A stretch of 64,000 bases of DNA from Roseovarius spongiae (GCF_003651245.1 NZ_RAPE01000002.1:372001-436000), one strand, 5' to 3'. Shown: positions 39,779-48,450, counted from the first letter of the stretch. Notes: generated from the letters alone by a model not told the origin. Translations and numbers: made by a program.

Positions 39779-39792
39779 AATTTGATCAAATT
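39779..39792 (-). promoter_or_regulatory. Perfect 14-bp palindrome, candidate operator
   Basis: AATTTGATCAAATT lies 9 bases before the start of the amidotransferase gene, inside an otherwise GC-rich 82-base gap. A repressor bound here would block initiation of the amidotransferase-ligase-oxidase unit. The regulator is not in the window. Confidence 0.55.
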
Positions 39793-39852
39793 GCAGGCTA
39801 GTCCAGCCCGCGCCACCCGGCAAGCGGATAATAGGGCGGCGCGTGGCCGCTG

Positions 39853-41169
39853 TCAGACCTTTTCCAGGTAGGTTTTCCAATGCTGGTCCTCGGGGATCGC
39901 GGTCATGATCGCGACCTCCTGCCGCTTGGTCCGCACGAGGTTGCGGATCATCTTCGAATCGAAGATGCGCGCGATGAACGGGTCGCTCTCGAAGAGGTCG
40001 ACGGCGCCCGCCCAGTCCCCGGCCAGTTGCGGCAGGTCCTGGCTGTAGGCGCTTCCCTTGATCGGGGGTCCGGGGTCCATGCCGTCCTCGATGCCCGTCA
40101 GCGCGGCCCCGAGGATCGCGGCGAAAATCAGATAGGGGTTGATGTCCCCGCCCGCGACGCGGTGCTCGATCCGGCGCGCGGCAGGCGCGCCGCCGGGGAC
40201 GCGCACAGCGGCGGTGCGGTTCTCGTAGGCCCAGCAGATCGCGGTCGGCGCATGCGCGCCGGGCACCAGCCGCGCATAGCTGTTGGCATGCGGCGCAAAG
40301 ACGAGCGTGGAGCCGCGCATCGCCGCTAGGCAGCCGCCGATGGCCGCGCGCAGCGTGTCCGTTCCCTTGGGCCCGCCATCGTCGAAGACGTTCTTGCCCT
40401 CCGCGTCCAGCACGGAAAAATGCATGTGCATCCCGTTGCCGGAATCCAGCGCAAAGGGCTTGGCCATGAAGGTCGCCGCGCAGCCGAACTTGCGCGCGAG
40501 TCCCCGGATGAGATGCTTGAACAGCCAAGTGTCGTCGGCGGCGTGCAGCGCGTCCTGGTGGTTCAGCGTAATCTCGAACTGTCCGACGCCGGCCTCGCTG
40601 GTGGCGGTCTGGGCGTCGATATCCATCAGCGCGCAGGACTCGTAAAGGGCCGACAGGAACGGGTCGAACGCGTCCATCTCGCTCAGCGACAGGATTTCAG
40701 AGCCGTCGATGCGCCGCCCGCTGCGCGGGTCACGCACCGATTTCAGCGTCTTGCCGCTGTCGTCCACTAGGGTGAACTCCAGCTCGGTCGAGGCCACCAC
40801 GCTCCAGCCGCGCGCGGCAAAGCGGTCGAGCACCGCCTTCAGCGCCAGCCGCGCGTCGCCGTAAAAGGGCGTGCCGTCCTCGAAATACATCTGCATCGGC
40901 ACCAACGGCTGCACGGAGTCGAGCCAGGGCAGCGGCACCGCCCCGCGCGAGGTGGGCAGCAGGATGCCGTCGGCGTCGCCGGTCTCGAAGATCAGCGGGC
41001 TGTCCTCGATATCGGCGCCCTTTATGTCGACGTTGAGCGCCGAGAGCGGCATCCGCACCGCGCCGCTGCCGAGCTTCTCGAAATAGGAGGCGGGCACGCG
41101 CTTGCCGCGCATCTGGCCGTTGAGATCGCAGGCGGCGACGCGGAAGGTGGCGAAATTTTCAAGCTGCAT
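39853..41169 (-). CDS. Glutamine synthetase-family ligase (PuuA-like), copy 2
   Basis: A 438-residue paralogue of the ligase 0.8 kb downstream. Motifs: VAACDLNGQMRGKRVPASYF near the N-terminus, STELEFTLV, SEAGVGQFEITLNHQD, SGNGMHMHFSVLDAEG, and RRIEHRVAGGDINPYLIFAA. All expected metal and ATP-site acidic residues are present by eye. The N-terminal domain is shorter than in copy 1, suggesting a different amine substrate or a different subunit arrangement. It follows the ABC permease gene after 31 bases, so it is probably in the transporter operon. Confidence 0.9.
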   Translation of the reverse strand: MQLENFATFRVAACDLNGQMRGKRVPASYFEKLGSGAVRMPLSALNVDIKGADIEDSPLIFETGDADGILLPTSRGAVPLPWLDSVQPLVPMQMYFEDGTPFYGDARLALKAVLDRFAARGWSVVASTELEFTLVDDSGKTLKSVRDPRSGRRIDGSEILSLSEMDAFDPFLSALYESCALMDIDAQTATSEAGVGQFEITLNHQDALHAADDTWLFKHLIRGLARKFGCAATFMAKPFALDSGNGMHMHFSVLDAEGKNVFDDGGPKGTDTLRAAIGGCLAAMRGSTLVFAPHANSYARLVPGAHAPTAICWAYENRTAAVRVPGGAPAARRIEHRVAGGDINPYLIFAAILGAALTGIEDGMDPGPPIKGSAYSQDLPQLAGDWAGAVDLFESDPFIARIFDSKMIRNLVRTKRQEVAIMTAIPEDQHWKTYLEKV

Positions 41170-41200
41170 CGGATTACCTCATGAAGGATGAAGGCTTGAT

Positions 41201-42007
41201 TCACCGGATGAGGTTCGGACGCAACCGCAATCTGCGCCGCGCCTCGCCGGGCAGATGGCGGTTCAGGCGGCGGTTGACGAGGCCGAAGAAGCCGATCACG
41301 CATAGCGTCAGCAGGATGAAATAGCCCGCGAGGATCGGGTAGGGGATGAAGGGGTTGAAGGTCTTGTCCGCGAAATAATTGGCGTAGTAGAGCGCGTCGC
41401 CCCGCTGCTGCCAGGCCGGGAACCCGCTGAAGAAGACGAGCGTCGTGGCGTGAAAGAGAAAGATCGCCTCGTTCGTGTAGGCCGGCCACGCGAGGCGCAG
41501 CATCGTGGGCCAGACGATGCGGCGGAACCGCGGCCAGCCCGAGAAGCCGTAGGCGTCCGCCGCCTCGACGTCGCCCTTGGGGATCGAACGCAGCGCGCCG
41601 TAGAAGATTTCGCCCGAATAGGCGGCGGTGTTGAGGAACAGCACGATCAACGCGCCCAGCCACGCGGCGGTGAACGCGTCGAAGATGGGCGAAATGCCCT
41701 TGAGATCCAGAAACAGGAAATACGCAAAGAAGAACTGGATGAAGAGCGGCGAGCCGCGAAATACGAGGATGAACCATTCCGACGGCTTGCGCAGCAGCGG
41801 GTTGCGCGCCCCCTTGCCGACCGCCACCAATGTGGCGAGGAAGAAGCCCGCTATAAGCGCGCAGACACCGAAATAGACGTTCCACACCATGCCCGAGCCG
41901 ATCAGCACGAACTGGTCGCAGAGCGTGAAATTGTCCCGCGGCAGCAAACGTTCGCCCAGCCCGAGGCTGCGCAACCCGTAATCCTGTATGGTCTGCAGGC
42001 AGCTCAT
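41201..42007 (-). CDS. Polar amino-acid ABC transporter permease (HisM/OccM type)
   Basis: A 268-residue inner-membrane permease with five or six helices. The EAA loop is in AADAYGFSGWPRFRRIVWP, where it docks the ATPase. Extra N-terminal residues (CLQTIQDYGLRSLGLGERLL) precede the first helix. The start codon overlaps the stop of the first permease as ATGA. The set of four genes (ATPase, binding protein, two permeases) is of the basic-amino-acid/opine class. Confidence 0.9.
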   Translation of the reverse strand: MSCLQTIQDYGLRSLGLGERLLPRDNFTLCDQFVLIGSGMVWNVYFGVCALIAGFFLATLVAVGKGARNPLLRKPSEWFILVFRGSPLFIQFFFAYFLFLDLKGISPIFDAFTAAWLGALIVLFLNTAAYSGEIFYGALRSIPKGDVEAADAYGFSGWPRFRRIVWPTMLRLAWPAYTNEAIFLFHATTLVFFSGFPAWQQRGDALYYANYFADKTFNPFIPYPILAGYFILLTLCVIGFFGLVNRRLNRHLPGEARRRLRLRPNLIR

Positions 42008-42888
42008 GCGCCCGCCCTTCTCTGGGCTTCGCCGCCGGTGGTCGCCTGCCCGCGGGTCAGCCGTTTCATCACCCGCTCCAGAAACAGCTCCGAAACCCGG
42101 GTGAACGCCAGGTAGAAGATCAGCAGCGCCAGGAAATACCACATCCGCCAGTCGCCATGCGGGAAGTCGGTAAAGCGTGGATTGGCCGTGCCGCCCAGTT
42201 CGCGCCCCCAGTAGACGATGTCCTTCACCCCGAGCAGGAAGAGCAGCGGCGTCGCCTTGATCAGCACCATCCAGAGGTTGGAAAGCCCCGGCAGCGCGTA
42301 AACCCACATCTGCGGGATGAGGATCCGCCAGTTGACCTGGTGGCGGCTCATGCCATAGGCCTCGGCGGTTTCAAGCTGGCCGCGCGGCACCGCGCGCATC
42401 GCCCCGTAGAGCACGTTGGCGGCGAAGGCGCCGAAGACGATGGCGAAGGTCAGCACGGCGGTGAAGAAGCCGTAGACCTCGTGCACCCATTGCGGCGCGG
42501 TGGAAAGCGGCAGCTTGGCCGCGGCGCAGACGACGAAATCGTTGCCCTGCCGGATCGGCGCGTCCCAGTCCGGGCACAGGAACTGGTGACGCATCCATTC
42601 GAACGCCTGGTCAAGCGCGATCACGAAGAACAGGAAGAACGCGATGTCGGGCACGCCGCGCACCAGCATGATGTAGACCTTGCCGAACCAGCGCAGCGGG
42701 AGGATCCGCGACCGCGCCGCCATCGCCCCCCCGAAGCCGAAGACAAGCGCCGTCGGCGCCGTGATCGCCAGGAGCAGCAGCACGGTGCCGAAGCTCCAGT
42801 AGAGCGACATGTGCTTGCCCGTGGTCAGGTAGCACGCCATCCAGCGGACGGAATCGAGCGTCTCGGGGGTTGCGCAGAAATCGAAGAT
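42004..42888 (-). CDS. Polar amino-acid ABC transporter permease (HisQ/OccQ type)
   Basis: Partner permease, with the EAA loop ETAEAYGMSRHQVNWRILIP. The coordinates here run from an ATC codon at 42888: the 16 codons before the first ATG (42840) read IFDFCATPETLDSVRW, which looks like a genuine N-terminus, and GAGG stands six bases before that ATC, while no ribosome-binding site precedes the ATG. If ATG is used the product is 278 residues; from ATC it is 294. A stop codon lies further upstream in frame and no ATG, GTG or TTG occurs between them. The following permease gene overlaps by four bases. Confidence 0.82.
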   Translation of the reverse strand: MFDFCATPETLDSVRWMACYLTTGKHMSLYWSFGTVLLLLAITAPTALVFGFGGAMAARSRILPLRWFGKVYIMLVRGVPDIAFFLFFVIALDQAFEWMRHQFLCPDWDAPIRQGNDFVVCAAAKLPLSTAPQWVHEVYGFFTAVLTFAIVFGAFAANVLYGAMRAVPRGQLETAEAYGMSRHQVNWRILIPQMWVYALPGLSNLWMVLIKATPLLFLLGVKDIVYWGRELGGTANPRFTDFPHGDWRMWYFLALLIFYLAFTRVSELFLERVMKRLTRGQATTGGEAQRRAGA

Positions 42889-42935
42889 GGCGGGCCTCGT
42901 GGCGAGGTTGGTTGAGTATTTTCAGAACATTGAAA

Positions 42936-42958
42936 GAGGGGGGCGCGCGGCCCCCCTC
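42936..42958 (-). terminator. Hairpin between binding-protein and permease genes
   Basis: Perfect 9-bp arms GAGGGGGGC and GCCCCCCTC with loop of five bases; on the minus strand it is followed by TTTCAATG. Such partial terminators after binding-protein genes let the cell make more binding protein than permease. Confidence 0.7.
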
Positions 42959-42968
42959 CGGTCGAGGA

Positions 42969-43685
42969 TCAGTCGAACGTGGCGCCCACGTCCCATTTCT
43001 TGATCAGTTCGTTCAGCGATCCGTCCTCCTTCATCGAGGTGATCGCGGCGTCGAATTTCTCCCTGAGCTCGGTGTCGCTCTCGCGGATGCCCATGCCGAT
43101 GCCCATGTTGATGTTCTCCTCGCGGTCGAGAAGCACCAGGCTGTCGTCTTCCTCGGCGATGGGAACGAGGTAGGACTTGTCCGCCAGGACCGCGTCGGCC
43201 TCGCCGTTGCGCACGGCGGCGACGGTTTCCTCGGGGGTGGCGAATTCCACCAGCGTCGCGCCGCTATCCGCAACGAACGCGGCCTGGATCGTGCCGGTCT
43301 GGGCCGTCACCACGCCGCTGTCGACATCGACGTCCTTGGACAGCGCCAGGTACGCGGACGGGTCCGGCATGGTGTAGTTCTGGGTGAAATCGATCACCTC
43401 GTCACGCTCATCGTTGATGGTCATGCCGGCGATGATGGTGTCGTAGTTGCCCGACACCAGGTTGGGAATGATGCTGTCCCAATCGTTCGTCACCCATTCG
43501 CAGGTCAGTTCCGCGCGTTTGCAGAGCTCGTCGCCCAGCTCGCGCTCAAAGCCGTCTACCTCGCCGGAATCGTTGATGAAGTTGTAGGGCGGGTAGGCGC
43601 CCTCGGTGCCCATGCGGATCGTGTCGGCCGCAGCCATCCCGGCGCCGAGCGCCAGCGCGGTCGCGGTCATCATCAGTTTCTTCAT
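42969..43685 (-). CDS. Periplasmic amino-acid binding protein (HisJ family)
   Basis: Substrate-binding protein of 238 residues. The signal peptide is KKLMMTATALALGAGMAAAD. The mature start, TIRMGTEGAYPPYNFINDSG, and VDGFERELGDELCKRAELTCEWV with a Cys pair are typical of basic-amino-acid and opine binders; the ligand-contact segment is IIAGMTINDERDEVIDFTQNY. Ligand is probably arginine, ornithine, lysine or a related amine. GGGAGACC precedes the ATG. A hairpin after the gene suggests higher expression than the permeases. Confidence 0.92.
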   Translation of the reverse strand: MKKLMMTATALALGAGMAAADTIRMGTEGAYPPYNFINDSGEVDGFERELGDELCKRAELTCEWVTNDWDSIIPNLVSGNYDTIIAGMTINDERDEVIDFTQNYTMPDPSAYLALSKDVDVDSGVVTAQTGTIQAAFVADSGATLVEFATPEETVAAVRNGEADAVLADKSYLVPIAEEDDSLVLLDREENINMGIGMGIRESDTELREKFDAAITSMKEDGSLNELIKKWDVGATFD

Positions 43686-43727
43686 TTTCTTGGTCTCCCT
43701 TGGTTTTATCCCGTGTGACGGGATGGT

Positions 43728-44504
43728 TCAGTCCGGCCGGGTCGAGCTCAGAAAGCCCCGCAGCCGTTCCGATTCCGGCGCCCCGAACAGCCGTTCGGGC
43801 GCGCCTTCTTCCTCGATAAGGCCCTGGTGCAGGAACACAACGTGATCAGACACATCCGCGGCCATCTTCATGTCATGCGTGACGATCATCATCGTGCGTC
43901 CCTCGTTCGCAAGGTCGCGGATCACGCGCACCACCTCCTGTTCGAGCTCGGGGTCGAGCGCGCTTGTCGGTTCGTCGAACAAAAGCGCCTCGGGCTCCAT
44001 CGCGAGCGCGCGCGCGATCGCGGCGCGCTGCTGCTGCCCCCCCGAGAGCTGGGCCGGGTAGGCGTCGGCCTTGTCGGCGATGCCCACCTTGTCGAGATAG
44101 CCGCGCGCGGCCTCCTCGACCTCGGCGCGGGGGCGGCGCAGGACGGTGACGGGCGCCTCCATCACGTTTTGCAGGATGGTGAGATGCGCCCAGAGATTGA
44201 ATTGCTGGAACACCATGCTGAGATTGGTGCGGATGCGCAGCACCTGCTTGGGGTCGGACGGGTGACGGTGCAGCCCCTTGCCGCGCCATGTCACCGGCTC
44301 GCCCTTGAAGAGGATGTCGCCCTGCTGGCTGTCCTCGAGCAGGTTGGCGCAGCGCAGGATGGTCGATTTGCCCGACCCCGAAGAACCGATCAGCGACACC
44401 ACGTCGCCGCGCCGGGCGGTGATGTCCACCCCCTTGATCACCTCCAGCGCGCCGTAGGCCTTGTGCAGATTGGCGATCTCTATGACGGGGGCGGTGTCGG
44501 TCAA
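43728..44504 (-). CDS. Polar amino-acid ABC transporter ATPase (HisP family)
   Basis: Energises the permease pair encoded downstream. The 258 residues show Walker [21 protein letters not shown], the Q-loop [16 protein letters not shown], the signature [16 protein letters not shown], Walker [15 protein letters not shown], and the switch His in [16 protein letters not shown] start is proposed because GGAG lies five bases upstream and the usual N-terminus ([17 protein letters not shown]) begins there; an ATG 20 codons earlier would add a leader without homology. It is the first gene of the eight-gene minus-strand array. Confidence 0.9.
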   Translation of the reverse strand: MTDTAPVIEIANLHKAYGALEVIKGVDITARRGDVVSLIGSSGSGKSTILRCANLLEDSQQGDILFKGEPVTWRGKGLHRHPSDPKQVLRIRTNLSMVFQQFNLWAHLTILQNVMEAPVTVLRRPRAEVEEAARGYLDKVGIADKADAYPAQLSGGQQQRAAIARALAMEPEALLFDEPTSALDPELEQEVVRVIRDLANEGRTMMIVTHDMKMAADVSDHVVFLHQGLIEEEGAPERLFGAPESERLRGFLSSTRPD

Positions 44505-44618
44505 GGCGGCTCCGGATATGCAGCGGGCAGGTTGCGCAAGGCAGTAGGGCGCAAATTCCGCCACAATGCAACGTGCAATGCAAGGGTGCGGGCGCGGGCC
44601 GCCGCAAGTGACGCAGGG

Positions 44619-45374
44619 TCAGGTGGGGCGCGCGCCCTCCGGCGGCGGCGGATTGGGCACGGTGAGCCACGCCTCTGCGGGCAGGCGGACGAGCCCTGTC
44701 AGCATCAGCGCCTCGCGATGCCATGCCTCCAGCGCGGCGATGGCGCCCGCCACCGCGTCGGCCAGCGCGTCGGCGTCGCGCCCGGACGCAGTGATGTAGG
44801 GCAGGATCGGCGTGGGCGCGGTGCGCTCCAGTTCCTTCAGCGCGTCGGCCCATCTGTCATGGCGCAGGATCAGCGCCCAGCTCAGCGCGTCGATCGCGGC
44901 GATGTCCGCGCGCCCCTCGGCCACCGCGCGGGCCGAGGCGGCGTGCCCGCCGGTCTGCACCGGGTTGGCGAAGGCGAAGCCATGCGCGGCGGCATGGGTC
45001 TGCGGGGCGGCCCATCCCGATTGCGACAGCGCCTCGTTGAAGGCGAAACGCGCCTGCGCGAATTCGGCCGGGGCGGCGCGCGGATCGTCGCGCCGCGCGA
45101 CGAAGACCGAATTGTAATGCCCCGGCGGACAACCCGGCAGCGCGTGGTCCGGCGCGCCGATCAGCGTCACGCGGCCATTCAGCCGCGCGCGAAAGGGATA
45201 GCCGCAGGTCTGCGACAGCACGAGATCGGGCGATTGCCATTGCTCCCACAAATCGCCGCCGCGGGTCAGGCGCGCGGGCGCGGCGAAGGGCAGGCGGGCG
45301 CGGATGCCGGACCAGAGCGCGTCGTTCGCCGCCGCCGTCTCGGGGCGGTCATACATCGGCAGGCTGGCGATCAT
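44619..45374 (-). CDS. PhnD/SsuA-type periplasmic-binding-fold protein
   Basis: A 251-residue protein of the type-2 binding fold. The start IASLPMYDRPETAAANDALW and the segment DLVLSQTCGYPFRARLNGRV resemble phosphate/phosphonate-binding PhnD-like proteins, as do HYNSVFVARRDD and DIAAIDALSWALI. There is no signal peptide, so it may act in the cytoplasm or be exported after another start; this is unusual for the fold. Its ATG overlaps the stop codon of the TerB gene upstream (ATGA), so the two are coupled. Ligand unknown. Confidence 0.82.
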   Translation of the reverse strand: MIASLPMYDRPETAAANDALWSGIRARLPFAAPARLTRGGDLWEQWQSPDLVLSQTCGYPFRARLNGRVTLIGAPDHALPGCPPGHYNSVFVARRDDPRAAPAEFAQARFAFNEALSQSGWAAPQTHAAAHGFAFANPVQTGGHAASARAVAEGRADIAAIDALSWALILRHDRWADALKELERTAPTPILPYITASGRDADALADAVAGAIAALEAWHREALMLTGLVRLPAEAWLTVPNPPPPEGARPT

Positions 45375-45811
45375 CCGCCTTCGTCGACGCGTTTCCGGGC
45401 GAGCGCGCTGTCCATGTCGCTGACCCCGAGAAAATTCGACGCCATGCGCAGGATCGCATCCTCGGACTCGTCCCGCTGCCCGTCAGCAAGCGCGACCTGC
45501 CAGAGCGATTCGATCACGCCGATGCGCTCCTCGTAGGGGACGGCGTCCTTGATCGCGCGCGTGAAACGCACCGTGTCCGGCGCGCTCGCCTCGAGCGTCT
45601 CGGCCTCGGCGCGCAGGGATTGCGCGGCGTCCTCGCCCAGCCCGTAGCGGGTGGCGAGAATGCGGTCGATGCGCCTGATCTCGCCGGGGCTGTAATCGCC
45701 GTCGGTCCGCGCCACCCGCACCAGTAGCGCGGCGAGCGCGCGCCGCGCGTCCTCGGGGTTGAGCGGTTCAGGCGCGGGCGCCGTGAGTCGTCTGAGAATG
45801 TCAGCTATCAT
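45371..45811 (-). CDS. TerB-like protein, copy 1
   Basis: A 146-residue all-helical protein of the TerB family. The two metal-site repeats are LAALLVRVARTDGDYSPGEI and SLWQVALADGQRDESEDAIL, each with an Asp-Gly-x-x-x-x-x-Glu pattern. The tellurite-resistance label comes from the founding member; most relatives have no tested role and are thought to bind metal or membranes. Start ATG chosen at IADILRRL because upstream codons overlap the neighbouring intergenic region. A second TerB-like gene lies 48 bases upstream. Confidence 0.85.
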   Translation of the reverse strand: MIADILRRLTAPAPEPLNPEDARRALAALLVRVARTDGDYSPGEIRRIDRILATRYGLGEDAAQSLRAEAETLEASAPDTVRFTRAIKDAVPYEERIGVIESLWQVALADGQRDESEDAILRMASNFLGVSDMDSALARKRVDEGG

Positions 45812-45859
45812 GGGCGGGGTTATATCCCGGCGCGCCCCCCGCGCCAAACCGAAAGCGCG

Positions 45860-46297
45860 CTACCGCGCGGCGTCGCGCGCGCGAATCGGGGCGCAGTCCT
45901 CCTCGCTCAGCCCGAGCGCCGCGCGCATCCGCTCCATGCGTTCGAGATCCTCGTCGCGCTCCAGCCCGTCGGCGAGCATCACCTCCCATAACGCGCCCTG
46001 CGCCTCGACGCGCGCCTCGAGGCTGACGGTCTCGCGGATCAGCAGCGCGAAAGCCCGGGTTGCCGGGGCGGCGGCCTCGATCTTTTCGCAGGTGGCGCGC
46101 AGCTTGGCGGCCTCCGGCTGGCCGAGCCCGTTGATCCGCGCCAGCAGGCGTTCGATGCGGCCGATCTCCTCGGCGCGGTATCCCTCGTCCGCCTTGATTA
46201 CCCGCACCATCAGCGCCCCGAGCGCGATCCGCGCGTCAGGCTCGGGCAGCGGCGCGGGCGTGTCGCCCTTGAAGAGATCCATGATCCGCGTGAGCAT
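45860..46297 (-). CDS. TerB-like protein, copy 2
   Basis: A 145-residue paralogue of the gene just downstream, in the same orientation. The same layout is seen: ALGALMVRVIKADEGYRAEE and ALWEVMLADGLERDEDLERM. The first repeat has Asp-Glu-Gly in place of Asp-Gly, so metal binding may differ. The ATG at LTRIMDLFKG matches the start of copy 1 (IADILRRL). Tandem duplication is the simplest origin. It is divergent from the GTG-start hypothetical gene. Confidence 0.83.
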   Translation of the reverse strand: MLTRIMDLFKGDTPAPLPEPDARIALGALMVRVIKADEGYRAEEIGRIERLLARINGLGQPEAAKLRATCEKIEAAAPATRAFALLIRETVSLEARVEAQGALWEVMLADGLERDEDLERMERMRAALGLSEEDCAPIRARDAAR

Positions 46298-46478
46298 GTC
46301 CGCCAGAGTATCCGCCCACGCGCCCACGGCAAGGGCTTGCAGCGGTTTGCCGCTCGCCACGGTCGGCGATTTTCGCGACTTGCCGCAGCGCCGCCACATT
46401 CGTTCCCAAGTTTTTCCAAGCTGGCGCTGCAGATCCTCGTGCGACGCGAACCCAGGGGCTAACACGAAAGGCGAATCC

Positions 46479-47051
46479 GTGACGGCGAGGCGCAGGGCGA
46501 CAACCCCGATATATGACTGGAACAGGTCCGGCTGGGCGCGCCAGCCGGCCGAGGCGCATCTCGCCGCCGCCCGTGCGGCGGGGGCGGAAGGCCTGCGCTC
46601 CCTCGTGCGCAGCTATGACTGGGATTTGCACCCCGAACCGGTGCTCGGTTGGGCGATGGGGCAGCGACAGGTCGATCTGGCCGGCGCCGTCACCGCATTC
46701 TTCAACGGCACGCCCGAGCGGTTCAACCATCTGCACAAGCGCGACGTGCCGCTGAAGTTCCAGGCGGCTGCGCTGGTGCTGGACAATATCTGCCTGCGGG
46801 TCAATTCCGGCTTCTACGCCGTGGCGGCGGACGCCCCCGAGCCCGATCTGCGCCGGCTGAGCGAATGGATCGCGGGCCAGCAGGCCGACCGCGCGCGCGG
46901 CGCGATCGGGCGCTGGGCGCTGGATGAACAGATCGTCGGGCGGCTCTGGCATGACGGCGCGTTGGCGCAACCAGAACCGCCGGGCGCGCCCACGCGCAGC
47001 GCGCCACCGCGCGCCCGGCTTGGCCGCTGGCTCGCCGCGTCGCTGGCCTGA
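46479..47051 (+). CDS. Hypothetical protein, DUF4274-like
   Basis: A 190-residue protein starting at GTG, with AAAGGCG as a possible ribosome-binding site. The middle part (VRSYDWDLHPEPVLGWAMGQ, then VDLAGAVTAFFNG and NHLHKRDVPLKFQAAALVLD) resembles DUF4274 proteins, which are small and of unknown role. The C-terminus is Pro/Arg-rich and probably disordered. No signal or membrane segment. The assignment rests on memory of the family pattern. Confidence 0.6.
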   Translation: MTARRRATTPIYDWNRSGWARQPAEAHLAAARAAGAEGLRSLVRSYDWDLHPEPVLGWAMGQRQVDLAGAVTAFFNGTPERFNHLHKRDVPLKFQAAALVLDNICLRVNSGFYAVAADAPEPDLRRLSEWIAGQQADRARGAIGRWALDEQIVGRLWHDGALAQPEPPGAPTRSAPPRARLGRWLAASLA

Positions 47052-47070
47052 GCGGGGGCGGCGCGCCCTG

Positions 47071-48450
47071 TCAGTTGCGCGGCGGGACCAGCTTGCCGGG
47101 GTTCATGATATTCAGCGGATCGAACGCCTGCTTCAGCGCGCCCATCGCCTCCCATGCCTGGCCGTGCTCCGCGCGCATGTAGCCCAGCTTGCCGACGCCG
47201 ACGCCGTGCTCGCCCGTGGCGGTGCCGCCCAGCCGCAGCGCGCGTTTCACCATCCGGTCCGACACGGCCTTCGCGGCGGCGACCTCCTCCGCGTCGGTTT
47301 CGTCGATCAGGAGGATCGCGTGAAAGTTTCCGTCGCCCACATGGCCGAGGATCGGCCCCTGCACGCCGCTTTCCTGAAGGTCGCGGCGGGTCTCGTCCAC
47401 TGCTTCGGCAAGTTTGCTGATCGGCACGCAGATGTCGGTGACGATGGCGCGCGCCCCGGGCCGCGCGGCGAGGATCGCGTAATAGGCGTTGTGCCGCATC
47501 TCCCAGAGCGCGTTGCGCTCCTCGGTGCGGGTCGCGCGGTCGAAACCCGACCCGCCATGCAGCGCTGCGATTTCGCCGAAGGTTTCGGAACATTCGGCGA
47601 CCGCGGCGGGCGAGCCGTGGAATTCCAGCAGCAGGTGCGGGCGCTCGGGCATGTCCATGCCGGAATAGGCGTTGGCCGCGGCCACGCTGGCGGCGTCCAT
47701 CAGTTCGATCCGCGCGACGGGCAGGCCCATCTGGATCGCGTCCATCACCGCGCCCACCGCCTCGCCGACGCCCGGAAACGCGCAGATCGCGGCCGAGATC
47801 GCCTCGGGTTGGCCGTGCAGGCGCAGCGTGAGCGCGGTGATGAGCCCGAGCGTGCCCTCGGCCCCGACGAACAGCCCGGTAAGGTCGTAGCCCGCGCTCG
47901 ACTTGCGCGCGCGGGCGCCGGTGCGGATGATCCGCCCGTCCGCCGTCACCACCTCGAGCGCGATCACGTTGTCGCGCATCGTGCCGTAGCGCACCGCGGT
48001 GGTGCCGCTCGCGCGGGTCGAAGCCATGCCGCCCAGCGTAGCGTTGGCGCCCGGATCGACCGGGAAGAACAGGCCCGTCGCGCGCAGTTCATGGTTGAGC
48101 GCCTCGCGCGTGACGCCGGGCTGCACGGTCACGTCCATGTCGTCGGCGCGCAGCTCCAGAACCTTGTTCATGCGGGTGAAATCGACGCTCACGCCGCCCT
48201 GGAACGCCTGCGCCTGTCCCTCGAGCGACGTGCCCGCCCCCCAGCCGACGACCGGCAGGCGGGCGCGGGCGCAGATGGCCACGATCCGCGCCACCTCTTC
48301 GGCGGTTTCGGGATAGGCCACCGCATCGGGCGGCGTCGTCGCGAAATGCGATTCGGATTCGCCGTGCGCGGCCAGATCGGCCTTGGACCGCACGAGCCGT
48401 TGGCCTAGTAATGTGTCCAGCGCGGCAATCGCTCCGTCCTTGTCCGTCAT
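47071..48450 (-). CDS. FAD-linked oxidase, GlcD/D-lactate dehydrogenase type
   Basis: A 459-residue VAO-family flavoenzyme that oxidises a 2-hydroxy acid such as D-lactate or glycolate. The FAD-binding half shows VVGWGAGTSLEGQAQAFQGG, PGANATLGGMASTRASGTTA and FVGAEGTLGLITALTLRLHG; the C-terminal half shows GHVGDGNFHAILLID and TGEHGVGVGKLGYM with the catalytic His residues. Single-subunit form without the iron-sulfur partner nearby, so D-lactate dehydrogenase (cytochrome) is as likely as GlcD. It is divergent from the ClC gene. Confidence 0.9.
   Translation of the reverse strand: MTDKDGAIAALDTLLGQRLVRSKADLAAHGESESHFATTPPDAVAYPETAEEVARIVAICARARLPVVGWGAGTSLEGQAQAFQGGVSVDFTRMNKVLELRADDMDVTVQPGVTREALNHELRATGLFFPVDPGANATLGGMASTRASGTTAVRYGTMRDNVIALEVVTADGRIIRTGARARKSSAGYDLTGLFVGAEGTLGLITALTLRLHGQPEAISAAICAFPGVGEAVGAVMDAIQMGLPVARIELMDAASVAAANAYSGMDMPERPHLLLEFHGSPAAVAECSETFGEIAALHGGSGFDRATRTEERNALWEMRHNAYYAILAARPGARAIVTDICVPISKLAEAVDETRRDLQESGVQGPILGHVGDGNFHAILLIDETDAEEVAAAKAVSDRMVKRALRLGGTATGEHGVGVGKLGYMRAEHGQAWEAMGALKQAFDPLNIMNPGKLVPPRN

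Noticed and set aside
43708-43724. Stem ATCCCGT-GTG-ACGGGAT between the ABC ATPase and binding-protein genes
   Set aside because: On the minus strand it is followed by A residues, not U, and precedes a good ribosome-binding site, so it is not a terminator; significance unclear.
45371-46297. Tellurite resistance as the role of the two TerB-like genes
   Set aside because: No other ter genes are nearby and most single TerB proteins have no link to tellurite; only the fold is claimed.
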